Positions 21,591 through 32,900 of a stretch of 64,000 nt of DNA are shown one piece after another. The notes below the pieces were generated by a model that made no database searches, was not told the origin of the DNA, and worked only from the letters and a program-made list of their open reading frames with translations. The stretch covers positions 6,228,953-6,292,952 of the forward strand of contig NC_088324.1 of NCBI RefSeq assembly GCF_910592395.1. Reading direction: 5' to 3'. Both the position numbers and the translations under genes were made by a program. This stretch comes from Lineus longissimus (Eukaryota > Nemertea > Pilidiophora > Heteronemertea > Lineidae). How positions within the stretch are numbered: the first letter of the stretch is position 1; the number at the start of each line of letters is the position of its first letter.

Positions 21591-23696
21591 CAGTAAGTAG
21601 TTTGAATTTTATCCGTCTTTTCGCAAGTTAGGCCAAACCTTATTAAAGTGTGCGTAATGGGTACAAGAGGGGTGTTCAAAGCACACACTACCGCAAGGAA
21701 TATTATGACACGATCAGGACAGATTGTCCTGTCATAGGAAAATGTTCAATTCATGCCATTTGAAAAAGACATGAGTAAGCCAAAGTTTGAAGAAAGCATT
21801 GATGCATTCTGATTTGAATGATCACTTAACTTTGAATGGGCCTAGATCAGTAGATGACTGACCAACACTAAAGCTGACCTGTCCGAAATTACACTTTATT
21901 TCCAATCATGAAAAATTCAGTACATTCGGTTTTTCAAAATGTCCTTTTCTAAATCAATTCTCATTACTTTTAAGGTACATTCAGATTTCTGACCATGGGA
22001 ACAGTGGAAGTATAAGGCATCACCTGGATCATTATTTTCAAGGTCATCAAAATCAATCTCATTGTCCTCAGCATCTTCATCTGCATCTTCGAGAAGGTCA
22101 TTAGCAATATTTCTGTACTCCCCGTTTTCATTCGGGACGAGTCCGGCTACCTAAAATGCACGTGCTGTGGATTCAGGAGGGACGTCATCCCAAGCTCGGC
22201 TATGTAAAACAGATGCAAGGGGTATTCTGGGACTGGTGCCATCGGCTGCAGTATTTGCATGCTTCCAGTCTTTCCAGCGGCGCTGACGTGAGCTTTAAAT
22301 GCCCTCATAATGGTCAAGTCCAAAGGTTGACTCATAGATGTGCACCGCGCGGGAATGTTATCAAGGAGCACACCAGCTCCTAAAATAGGGGCACAGAATT
22401 CATCAGCCAAGTGAGGTCTTAACTGATCTAAGAGTAAAAGCCTTGTATTTGGTTCAAACTCACCAATGAATGGAAAAAAAGACTTCATCAAGCCAATGTT
22501 GGAGTGTGTCATGATTCCCCCACCCTGACCGTGATGAAGTGACGCGGACATTTTCAGGAATGTTTCCAAGTCCACGAATTTCTCGGAAGAAGCCTGGTTC
22601 TCTGAACACAATATGGGCTGGCATTTTTTCCCCATTAGATCCAAATGTCAACCCAACGGTGCATCCTAGTTTAGTATTGCCCCTTGAAATTTTAACGTCA
22701 ACATCCCTCTGTCCCGGAGTAGCTGCCGTATACATGGGCAGAAAGTCCAACTGACAAAAGGTTTGATTCATATTGAAAATTGCATGTTGCCTCACTCTAT
22801 CCCTGACGTTTCCTTGAAATCGGCGGACACGCTCATTAGCGTCAACTGGAATCGAAGTCGTGTTTCTTGTCTTGCGACGAAATACAATACCTTTCCGTTT
22901 CAAGAAATCGCTGATCCATCCTGGAGAGAAAGATGGACCGCTCCGGTCGGTTCAAAAGGTAGTTTTCTCTATCATCACCTGGAAGCTCATCCCACCAGCG
23001 GTGGAATTCCAGCTCGGCAGCATGGACCCGATCAACTCTGGATACGGGGAGGGCAAGACGAGAAATTCTAGAAATCGGTTGTAAACCTGCTCCTCCACTT
23101 GTGGCCACCATCCGTCGTGGTCGCTTCTAACCCTCCTACTTTGAGCATTGTTCTCGGCCTGCTCCATTAACATTTCCCGATTTGCTATCCATCTTCGCAA
23201 TGACGTAACTGCAAACCCGAAGCGTCTGGCATACTCTGCCACATTAAGCAGCCAACCATGTTCAATCGCATGTTCGCAATCGAGGACGTGGCGCAATCGT
23301 GCAGTTACACTATAGCTGTTGTGACGTCTTGGTAGTCTAGGACTATCAACTTCATCATCCTCATCAGTGTCCATACCAATGGCAGTTGAGAGTATGAACA
23401 CAAGATACAACATATGTTTTCGAATTTTCGCATTGGGCATTATCTCCAGCTGGAAAAGGTCTGTCCTGAAGTTCATAGGCCTGCATGTACAATAAACCTA
23501 CCTGTACTTATTACATCACGGCAATAATCGAGTCAAACAGTCCACACGCATGGGAACATCAAGCCTGGCTGAAAATTGATAAGGCCAAGTTGACGCTACT
23601 CCAGGATCTAATGCTTACCTGATTTCTCCCATTATGGGCCGCAAATTGGTTTTGGCTGTAAACTAGTCCGAAGACCGATAAAATCCGAACTTACTG
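21591..23696 (-). mobile_element. pogo/Tigger-like DNA transposon, unit 3
   Basis: CAGTAAG to CTTACTG with TA flanks, 2106 bases, in intron 2 of copy C. Confidence 0.8.
22014..23374 (-). pseudogene. pogo/Tigger-like transposase, unit 3, broken
   Basis: Readable HTH region and core with NMNQTFCQ, LLLLDQLRPH and SQPLDL in different frames. Frame changes fall near 22480 (extra A in an A-run) and 22925. The usual stop has mutated to a Tyr codon. Closest to the unit 6 copy. Confidence 0.72.
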
Positions 23697-24041
23697 TATA
23701 TACTAACTGGCTTGAGGCTACTTCGGGTCACTTTAGCCCATTGGTAATAGGAAGGTTTCGCACCGTTACGAACTACGAAAACCGAGCACGAAAATCGAAA
23801 GAAGACGAAGAAATATTCTCATAGGGGAGCAAAATCTAAAGTCTTCTCCTGCTTGTTGGCTGGGGAAGCTTAATGTAACGAAGAATTGGAAATAGTTTTA
23901 TTATAATAGTGGATAAAAATCAATAGTCTTCACCAGCCAACAAGCTTAATCAACAACATTACCTAACATCCGGAAAGCAACGATCACTGACATGTTTGCC
24001 ATCACGTGACCAGTTCAATTTCTATCATTTTTATTTCGTAG

Positions 24042-24590
24042 CCTATCTGGAAATGCGAAGTACGTCGAGTCTCTAGTTTTTGGGAAAGTGCTTCAGTTTA
24101 ATGATAAGCACGCATCTGCAACTCTACCTTATATAAATACATTCAAATACAAACATATTACAATTACCTTTTATATAAGATTCCTTCAGGGCAAGCTTGT
24201 CCAAAAGTGGGTATGTTTCTGTACTGATGTAGAAAGAATTTGCGTAGGAAATAACCAAAATCAGCTAGTGAGGATTGTTGCGTGGCACAGGGATACCTCA
24301 AAACATATCAATGTGTGATACATTTTTCACTTTTACATCGGCTATCAGTCGATTGTCAGTCGCAAATGTTGGCAGCATATTGCTGTTACAATTACCAGGA
24401 ATAAGTCTACTCCTAAGCCCCATGTCAAACTTTATAGGAACGGGAACCTCTTAAGAATGACAAAGTGTAAGCGATATAAAGAAAAGCATAAGTGGAGAAA
24501 GGTTTCATTTTTGGGGAAATTCATTCAAATGAATCAAATGTCGAATTTTAGGTTTTACCCAACTATAGCGACAAAACTTGATATTTTGAG
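24042..24590 (+). pseudogene. LamG-like exon remnant of copy C (stop, 3' deletion)
   Basis: Class II sequence with KWVCFCTDVERIC in the variable window, like copy F. TGA at 24316 truncates it. The exon end and splice donor are deleted: ATTTTGAG at 24590 runs directly into GTTGTTTGGGG, with a shared GAG that suggests a microhomology-mediated deletion. Confidence 0.65.
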
Positions 24591-25252
24591 GTTGTTTGGG
24601 GCTCTCCCCGATTCATCAAGCAAAAAGGAAACATCTATATCTACAGCAAGACGTCTCAGCGTAGATATATGGCTCCATGCAGCGCCTTACTAGTGCATCG
24701 GTCCTCATGGAGAGGATCGACGCATGGAGGGCTGACTCGGTTCAAATCGGAGTCAACATCGGAATAGCATGATAATTCGGGCGGATTTTGAATTTTCCCT
24801 TTTTTTGTGAAATTTGACGATGGAAACAACTTTATAGAGGTGACTGGGCAGCCGACAGCTTGGGAATACTGCCCTTACTAATACCAACGGTCCTTCGAAC
24901 AAGCATATTTCGGCTCAAATTTAAATATTAGCTTCTTGTCTCCTCCAATAATGAACTTTGGAATAGCTTTATAGTACAATTTGAGAAATATTGGCATCTG
25001 TTCAACAAGATAGCTGCCGAAACATGAGCATTAGTTGCAGCGAACATATGCCGAACAGGGTATATCGCAAAAGCTTTCTTCATTCTTGATATTGTGCTCC
25101 TCGAGGGGAAATTGCTGAAAACAATGCATAGGCCTATTCGTGAATGTGGCAGTTGTCTTTATGTCTAAAACACCTCGAGAGCTTTTTCAAGTAATAAAAG
25201 CTTAATAGCTATCCAGATCAGAGTTCAATATATTTACAGCAATATAGTAATA

Positions 25253-26898
25253 CACTGTTGGGCAAAATGGTTGTCATCCCTGCGATGGCATATATGATTG
25301 CATAATCATTTCTAATTTATTTTGATACGGTAAACATTAATGAGTGGAAACTTTGCAGTTGTACACACATGGTATTAGCGGGTGTTTTTGGACCACAAAC
25401 TTGCACATGTTTGCCATCAATTGCTTATTAATTGACATTTTATCTACGGAGGCTCATCAGGGACCTTAACTATGGAAAACATCTTTGTCATTGTTTCACT
25501 CTTTTCTCTCCATCTGACCAGATTTGATTGTTCAAATTGATAGGAATTGCACAATTAGGTAATTTCTCACTGCTTGCATACCTAATATCGCGTATTGCCC
25601 CCACGGGCTGAAATGAGCGCTGCAATTCGTCGGGACATGCTTGTAACGCCTTCGTTGGGGGATTTCGCCCCAAATACGGATAATTGCATCACCAAGGTCG
25701 GCAAGGTTCTGAGGCTGAGGGTCCAAATTTTCGAGTTCTCTGCCGATATGGTCCCACAGGTGCTCTATGGGTTCATATTCGGGCTGTAAGGAGGCCAGTC
25801 CAGACGGTTGACGTCTTGTTCGTGCAAGAAATTGTTCACTATTGCTGCTCTGTGGGGGTCTGGCGTTGTCGTCTGCAGGTGTCCAGTTGTTGCCGAAGTG
25901 GGCCCTTGCTTCTGGCAGCACGTGATCTCGGAGGCTCTCCAAGTAGAGGAGACCGTTTACATTTTGCTCTAGGACGCGGACTGCAGTTTTTCCATGATAA
26001 TGAATGGCGCCCCAGATATGGACTGAACCACCTCCAAATGGAACACGCAGGGCTACACAGTCTTCCCGAAGCTGCTCGCCTGGTAATCGACGAACTCTGA
26101 CCCTGCCATCAACGCGGAACAGCAAGAAACGGGAATCGTCACCAAAGACGATGTGTTGCCACATTTCGTCCGGCACGTCAGCATGCGCTCTCGCCCACAG
26201 AAGCCGTCGACGTTTTGCCGCATCTGTCAATTTTGGACAGACTACCTGCCTTCTTGCATGATACCCGGCAGCAATCAGCCTACGGTTTACTGTTGTCCGA
26301 CTAGCGTCAACATTATCCAGGTTGTGCCAGTCATTGCGCAGCTGTGTCGTCGTTTTCTTACGATCTGCACGGCAACGAAGCAAGAGATGACGGTCGTCTC
26401 TTTCATTAGAGATGCGAGGTCGACCAGTAGATCTCCGAACGTTAACATTACCGTCCTGTCGCCACTTCGAAATCCACCTTTGCACCGTCCTTTTCGAAAG
26501 TCCCATTACTTCGGCGATGGCGCCAGGACCTTGCCCGCTGCGCCACCTTCCAATGGCCTCCCCTCGCTGAATTTGGCTGTATTGGCCGGGAATGACAAGT
26601 TCTCCATTTGCTGGTCAAGAAAATCTAATAGGATTGCGTTGGTTAAAAAGGAGAATGCACGAAAACTTAGTAGGCTGTGGACTAGGCATAGGAACGAAAG
26701 GACATGGTCAGCAGAAACACTCCTTTTATAGTGTCTTATTACATCACACGACTGCCATACCACAAAATTGAATTAGGTCACTCATGTCAATTTCAATCTA
26801 AGAATGGAAGAAATCTGACCATGATTGTGGAGAAATATGGATATAAACCTGAAACTCACAATTTTCTATAGGGGTGACAACCATTTTGCCCAACAGTG
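25253..26898 (-). mobile_element. Tc1-like DNA transposon, unit 3
   Basis: TIRs of about 28 bases starting CACTGTTGGGCAAAATGG. TA before the left end, CA (mutated TA) after the right end. 1646 bases. The empty site in other units reads GTAATATGTC, consistent with a TA target. It lies in intron 3 of copy C. Confidence 0.9.
25490..26604 (-). pseudogene. Tc1-like (DD34E) transposase, unit 3, frameshifted
   Basis: Bipartite HTH (QIQRGEAIGRW upstream, then MGLSKRTVQRWISKWRQDG), first Asp in FGDDSRF, second in DDNARP, Glu in PIEHLWD, 34 residues apart. The frame upstream of MGLSK has no ATG and meets a TGA. A pair of compensating one-base shifts garbles the segment between ARP and PIEH, and a third shift after WGEIPQ moves the tail (LQACPDELQR) to another frame. 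The protein is therefore dead. Confidence 0.85.
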
Positions 26899-27043
26899 CA
26901 TGTCTATAGTATGAGAAGTTCCTTATATGTAAATTGTCGATCAGACGAATGCTAAGCCAGCTATGTGCCAAAGTATAAACCAGGCACAAGACCAATGATA
27001 CTGGGTTAAGGAAGTTTCGTTAATGCTTTCCACTCTTCCGTAG

Positions 27044-27306
27044 CATTCTTGTTCACCAAACAAGGTACAGTGCACGAAACTTTACAAGAATTAGTAGTTG
27101 TGGAACATATTCGATCTAAGCTTGATTGTACCAGAGAATGCTTGAGACAATTCATGACTAGTGAGGCAGAAAAGTGTCTCGGGTTCCTTTACGAAGTCAG
27201 AAGAACCAGTTGTGCGGTTTACAACCTATTTGTGTCGATCTCATCTTTAAATAATTATGGAGCGACAACAACCAGGTATCAACGACAGGAATTTGCATGT
27301 ACCTAA
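27044..27306 (+). CDS. PAN/Apple-like terminal exon of copy C
   Basis: 263 nt, phase 1, intact, with YNLF in place of YKVF and ending QEFACT-stop. It lies 145 bases downstream of the Tc1-like element. Confidence 0.5.
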
Positions 27307-27425
27307 AGTAATAGAGCTCACTATCTAAGGAACAAAGCAAGATATTACATTTTCATTGAAAAAAAATTGTTGTAAATCATCTGACCCATCTTTTCTGAAA
27401 ATGGCATGACGATAGCACTGATAAT

Positions 27426-28816
27426 GAAACTGCCAGGGGCCATTGTGCTCACCGTATAGATATTTTGTCCTTTGGAATTCATCCAGATTAAGAAACATTG
27501 TACATGTATAGTATATAGGTCAAACCAAAGTCGGTATGACACGTGATGTATCGTTGCTTGTAGTAAGTACCATAAGAATATCATCAAAAACAAGTCACTA
27601 ATGAAAAAGATATTGCACGTTTAACCTATTTTAGTTTTTGCCTCCTGGTGGCCGAGTTGGTACCAGTTCAGATCGAAATTCGGTGTCCGAGGTTACATGA
27701 CGTAGGGAGTCATGTGTATCAAATTTCAAGTTCAAAGCTTTAGTGGTTAAGAAACGTGCCATTGTTACAATCAAACGACCAATTTACGCCATTTGACCTC
27801 TGTGACCTTGAAAAGCAGGTCAGATCAAAAATTCATATGATATGTGATGTATCCTTGCTAGGAGAAGTTCAGGGTCAGAGGTCACCTGACCTAGGGGGTC
27901 CTTTAAACAAAGTCTCAAGTTCATAGCCCTAGGGGTTAACAAACGTTCCACAGATTCGATCAAATGGCCAATTTACACCATTTGACCTCTGTGACCTTGA
28001 CAAGTATGTCAAATCAAAAACCCGTATCATATGTGATGTATCCTTGCTAAGAGTATCTACCATAAAAATTTTACCAAAATCTAATCAGTAATAAGCGAGA
28101 TATGGCACTATTCAAATTTTTGGTTTTGGCCGCCTGGGGGCCAAGTTAAAAATCAGACCAGAACGAAAATCAGTGTCACAGGTCATCTGACCTAGGGGGT
28201 CTTGTGTACTAAGTTTAAAGTTCATAGCTTAAGTGGTTAAGAAACGTGCCATATTTACACACAAACGGCCAATTCACACCATTTGACCTCTGTAACCTTG
28301 AAAAGTACGCCACATCGACCTGATTTTTTGTGAACATGTAGAGCTATGTAACAGGTGTCTACATACCAAATTTAAAGATTATAGGACGAATAAAGACAAA
28401 ACGTGCCACTATCGGTGAAATTTTAGAGTTTGACCTCTGTGACCTTGAAAAGTAGGTTAAATCAAAAACCCGTATGATATGTAATGTATCCTTGCTAGGG
28501 GTACATACCATGAAATGTTTCTCAAAAACAAATCAGTGATAAATGAGATATTGCACATTTTAACTTTTCAGTTTTAGCCCCCTGGTGGCAAAGCCAAGAA
28601 TCAGACCGGAGCGAAATTCAGTTTCAGGGTACATATGACCTTGAGAATGATGTATATAAAGTTTCAGGTACATAGCACAAGCGGTTAAGAAACGTGCCAC
28701 AGGATACGACGACGACGACGGACGACGACGACGACGGACGACGACGACGACGGACGACGACGACGACGACGGACGACGGACACTGCGGTATCGTATAGAC
28801 TCCCCTACGGTGAGCC
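27426..28816 (+). repeat. ~1.4 kb interspersed repeat with TGACCT half-sites and GAC satellite, unit 3
   Basis: Inserted in the spacer after the PAN exon and flanked by AAT on both sides. Both ends carry GCTCACCGTA in inverted orientation near the tip. The interior is built of diverged modules with TTTGACCTCTGTGACCTTG and AAGAAACGTGCCA at irregular spacing of about 170-300 bases, then a (GAC)n-G satellite at about 28707-28780. No credible protein. Probably a non-autonomous element. Confidence 0.75.
28707..28780 (+). repeat. GAC-rich minisatellite
   Basis: Runs of (GAC)4-6 separated by an extra G, giving a period near 16. Matching copy at 54790-54863. Confidence 0.85.
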
Positions 28817-29825
28817 AATAAGTGAGCTGCGAGATAACGACTGAGATAAACAAGAGACAAGGTAGCTCATCAATGTGGTACAAATTAGTTACGTGACTGA
28901 AAAAATCTAACCCACTTGCACAACTTCACATATTACCTATTATCCCTGAAAGTAAAAGCTCTCCGCCATGCAGGGTGAATCCCCCCTACAGGTAACTATG
29001 CAGCGACGTCAAGCCGATATCAACTACAGGAATTTTGAAAATTAAATCACAGCGAGTGGAGCTGCAAAATGATAATATGCTCCTAGGATGTCTGTACGGA
29101 AAGCTCAGGTGGAAAGGGGAAAAGGAAATAGCGTAATGCTGAAAGTATAAATCGCTTGAAATCTGCGGTTTTTTTGGTTGATGCGCTTGATAACAAGTTA
29201 GACCTGTAAGAAAGGCAAACTAATGAAGAAAAACGCCGACTCATATAACGCATGAGACGATAATAATGATAACAATTAGTCACAAACAGCTCAATATTGA
29301 TGACTCATCGAAAGTCTTTAAAAATCTATATCGTAAATGATGACTTGGATATTTGTACAAATTTTGACTTTCGCTCTTATAAATTAATGATATGTACCAC
29401 ACACACACAAACAACGAGAGCATTGCTGTAAATACAATTGAAAGTTATTCCAAATTGTGATCATTGAAATTACAGGTGATAAAGATTGATACCTTTTTTA
29501 TTGGCCACCCGATATATCCTTTCAAACTCAATCTACTTTCCACTCAAGCAAAAAATGATTTATTAGTAACAAAGACACAAGAAACATTTTGTTTCTCATA
29601 GCGAGAACTCGATCAATATAATATATAGATATTAAACGTATTGACTTCATATAGTTCATATAATGTAATATTACAACGGCAAATTCAAAGCAAAACTGGA
29701 CATTCAAGGCACTAGGTCGTATTCGACTTGGTACAAGAGTAAGACCGATTATGAGAGTTGATCGGAATCATGGCATAGATTCCAAAAACGTGCTGTTAAT
29801 TGACTTCAACTTTTGCTGGTGTTTG

Positions 29826-29925
29826 ATGGTGGCATCAGTGATGATTTCCTTGTCATACTTAATGTGCATATGTGCGCTTATAACACTTAATATAGGAGGT
29901 GTGATTGCTGGCTCTCCCCCGAAAG
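29826..29925 (+). CDS. Exon 1 of copy D: signal peptide
   Basis: MVASVMISLSYLMCICALIT signal core, with VIAG instead of VTAG at the likely cleavage site. Donor CGAAAG|GTAAGA. Confidence 0.58.
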
Positions 29926-32900
29926 GTAAGATAGAGACCACGATATAAGGGCATTGTTGTTCCCAACAAGTTAGTCAGTGATTTGGCTTTAACTTACGAA
30001 CATAACCTAAGGTCAAAGTACACGCTATATTCGTGACGTAACATGTTTGAATAACTGGCCTCGGCCTAGAACACCGATGATGGGCCAGACGAACATGTGT
30101 TAATGCTGAAAGATGAAATGCTTGTGACCACGTACGGGGGGGGGGGGGGGGTGTTCCTAAATAAAGTCTCTATAGTTTAAGTATTCGCTGCAAGAAACTG
30201 TCGTTTATGGGTTCTAGTACTTGTTTCACAAACGCTTATTAGAAATATTACAAATACTAATGTTATTATAATATGATTGTTAGCTCTTCTGGATTACAAG
30301 CTTGATGGATCTGATCCGGATATACGGTTTGTATATCACAGTACATATACAGTAAGTAGTTTGAATTTTATCGGTCTTTTCGCAAGTTAGGCCAAACCTT
30401 ATTAAAGAGTGCGTAATGGGTACAAGAGGGGTGTTCAAAGCACACACTACCGCAAGGAAGATTATGACACAATCAGGACAGATTGTCCTGTCATACGATA
30501 ATGTTTAATTCATGTCATTTGAAAATGACATGAGTAAGCCAGAGTTTGAAGAAAGCATTGATTCATTCTGATTTGAATGATCACTTAACTTTGAATGGGC
30601 CTAGATCAGGAGATGACTGACCAACACTAAAGCTGACCTGTCCGAAATTACACTTTATTTCCAATCATGAAAAATTCAGTACATTCGGTTTTTAAAAATG
30701 TCCTTTTCTAAATCAATTCTTATTACTTTTAAGGTACATTCAGATTTCTGACCATGGGAACAGTTGAATTATAAGGCATCACCTGGACCATTATTCTCAA
30801 GGTCATCAAAATCAATCTCACTGTTCTCAGCATCTTCATTTGCATCTTCGAGAAGGTCATTAGCAATATTTCTGTACTCCCCGTTTTCATTGGGGACGAG
30901 TCCGGCTACCTGAAAGGCACGTGCTGTGGATTCAGGAGGGACGTCATCCGAAGCTCGACTATGTAGAACAGATGCAAGGGGCATTCTGGGACAGGTGCCA
31001 TCGGCTGCAGTATTTGCATGCTTCCAGTCTTTCCAGCGGCGCTGACGTGAGCTTTAAATGCCCTCTTAATGGTAAAGTCCAAAGGTTGACTCATAGATGT
31101 GCACCGCGCGCGAATGTTATCAAGGAGCACAACAGCTCCTACAATAGGGGCACAGAATTCATCAGCCAAGTGAGGTCTAAACTGATCTAAGAGTAAAAGC
31201 CTTGTATTTGGTTCAAATTCACCAATGAATGGAGAAAAGACTTCATCAAGCCAATGTTGGAGTGTGTCATGATTCTCCCACCCTGACCGTGATGAAGTGA
31301 CACGGACATTTTCAGGAATGTTTCTAAGTCCACGGATTTCTCGGATGAAGCCTGGTTCTCTGAACACAATATGGGCTGGCATTTTTTCCCCATTAGATCG
31401 AATTGTCAACCCAACGGTACATCCTAATTTAGAATTGCCCCTTAAAGTTTTAACGTCAACATCCCTCTATCCCGGAGTAGCTGCCGTATACATGGGCAGA
31501 AAGTCAGACTGACAAAAGGTTTCATTCATATTGTAAATTGTATGTTGTCACACTGTGTCCCTGTCGTTTCCTTGAAATCGGCGGTAACGCTCATTAGCGT
31601 CAGCTGGAATCGAAGTCGTGTTTCTTGTCTTGCGACGAAATACAATACGTTTCCGTATCAAGAAATCGCTGATCCATCCTGGAGAGCACTGAAAGATGGA
31701 CCGCTCCGGCCGGTTCAAAGGTAGTTGTCTCTATCATCACCTGGAAGCTCATCCCACCAGTGGTGAAATTCCAGCTCGGCAGCATGGACCAGATCACCTC
31801 TGGAGACGGGGTGGGCAAGACGAGAAATTCGAGAAATCGGTTGTGAACCTGCTCCTCCACTTGTGGCCACCATCCGTCGTGGTCGCTTCTGACCCTGCTA
31901 CTTGGAGCATTGTTCTCGGCCTGCTCCATTAACGTTTCCCGATTTGCAATCCATCTTCGCAATGACGTAACTGCCAACCTGAAGCGTCTGGCATACTCTG
32001 CCACATTAAGCAGCCAACCATGTTCAATCGCATGTTCGCAATCGAGGACGTGGCGCAATGGTGCAGTTACACTATAGCTGTTGTGACGTCTTGGTAGTCT
32101 AGAACTAGCAACTTCATCATCCTCATCAGTGTCCATACCAATGGCAGTTGCGAGTATGAACACAAGATACAACAGATTTTTTCGAATTTTCGCATTGGGC
32201 ATTATCTCCAGCTGGAAAAGGTCTGTCTCTCCACCTGGAAAAGGTCTGTCCTGAAGCTCATAGGCCTGCTTGTACCATAATCCTACCTGTACCTATTACA
32301 TCACGGCAATAATCGAGTCAAACAGACCACTCTCATGGTGACATCAAGCCTGGCTGAAAATTGGTTAGGCCAAGTTGACGCTACTCCCGACCCCAGGATC
32401 TAATGCTTACCTGATTTCTCCCATTGTGGGCCTCAAATTGGTTTTGGCTGTAACGAGGCCGAAGACCGATAAAATGGTAATAGGCAGGTTTCGCACCGTT
32501 ACGAACTACGAAAACCGAGCACGAAAATCGAAAGAAGACGTAGAAATATTCTCAGAGGGGAGCAAAATCTAAAGTCTTCTCCTGCTTGTTGGCTGGGGAA
32601 GCCTCATGTTACGAAGAATTAGAAATAGTTTTATTATAATAGTGGATGAAAATCAATAGTCTTCACCAGCCAACAAGCTTAATTAAAAACATCACCTTAC
32701 AACCGGATAGCAACTATCACTTATATGTTTACCATCCCGTGACCAGCTCAATTTTTATCTTTTTTATTTCGCAGCCTATCTGGAAATGCGAAGTACGTTG
32801 AGTCTCTAGCTTTTGGGAAAGTGCTTCAGTTTGATGATAAGCACGCATCTGCAACTCTACCTTATATAAATACATTCAAATACAAACAGATTACAATTAC

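Larger units (their letters stand above)
21059..27306 (+). pseudogene. Gene copy C: LamG-PAN gene with broken LamG exon
   Basis: Exon 1 21059-21158, exon 2 21525-21567, LamG exon remnant 24042-24590, PAN exon 27044-27306. The LamG exon has TGA at 24316-24318 (CGA in the sister copy F). Its 3' end and donor are lost in a deletion that fuses position 24590 to sequence normally lying several hundred bases downstream in intron 3. A Tc1-like element (25253-26898) sits just before the PAN exon. The PAN exon itself is open. Confidence 0.6.

Noticed and set aside
26506-26763. Minus-strand frame MENLSFPANTAKF upstream of the Tc1 transposase as a separate gene
   Set aside because: The real N-terminal transposase sequence runs in another frame through the same bases; this frame is a shadow.
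28560-28883. Minus-strand frame with Ser/Val/Arg runs
   Set aside because: Translation of the GAC minisatellite, not a protein gene.
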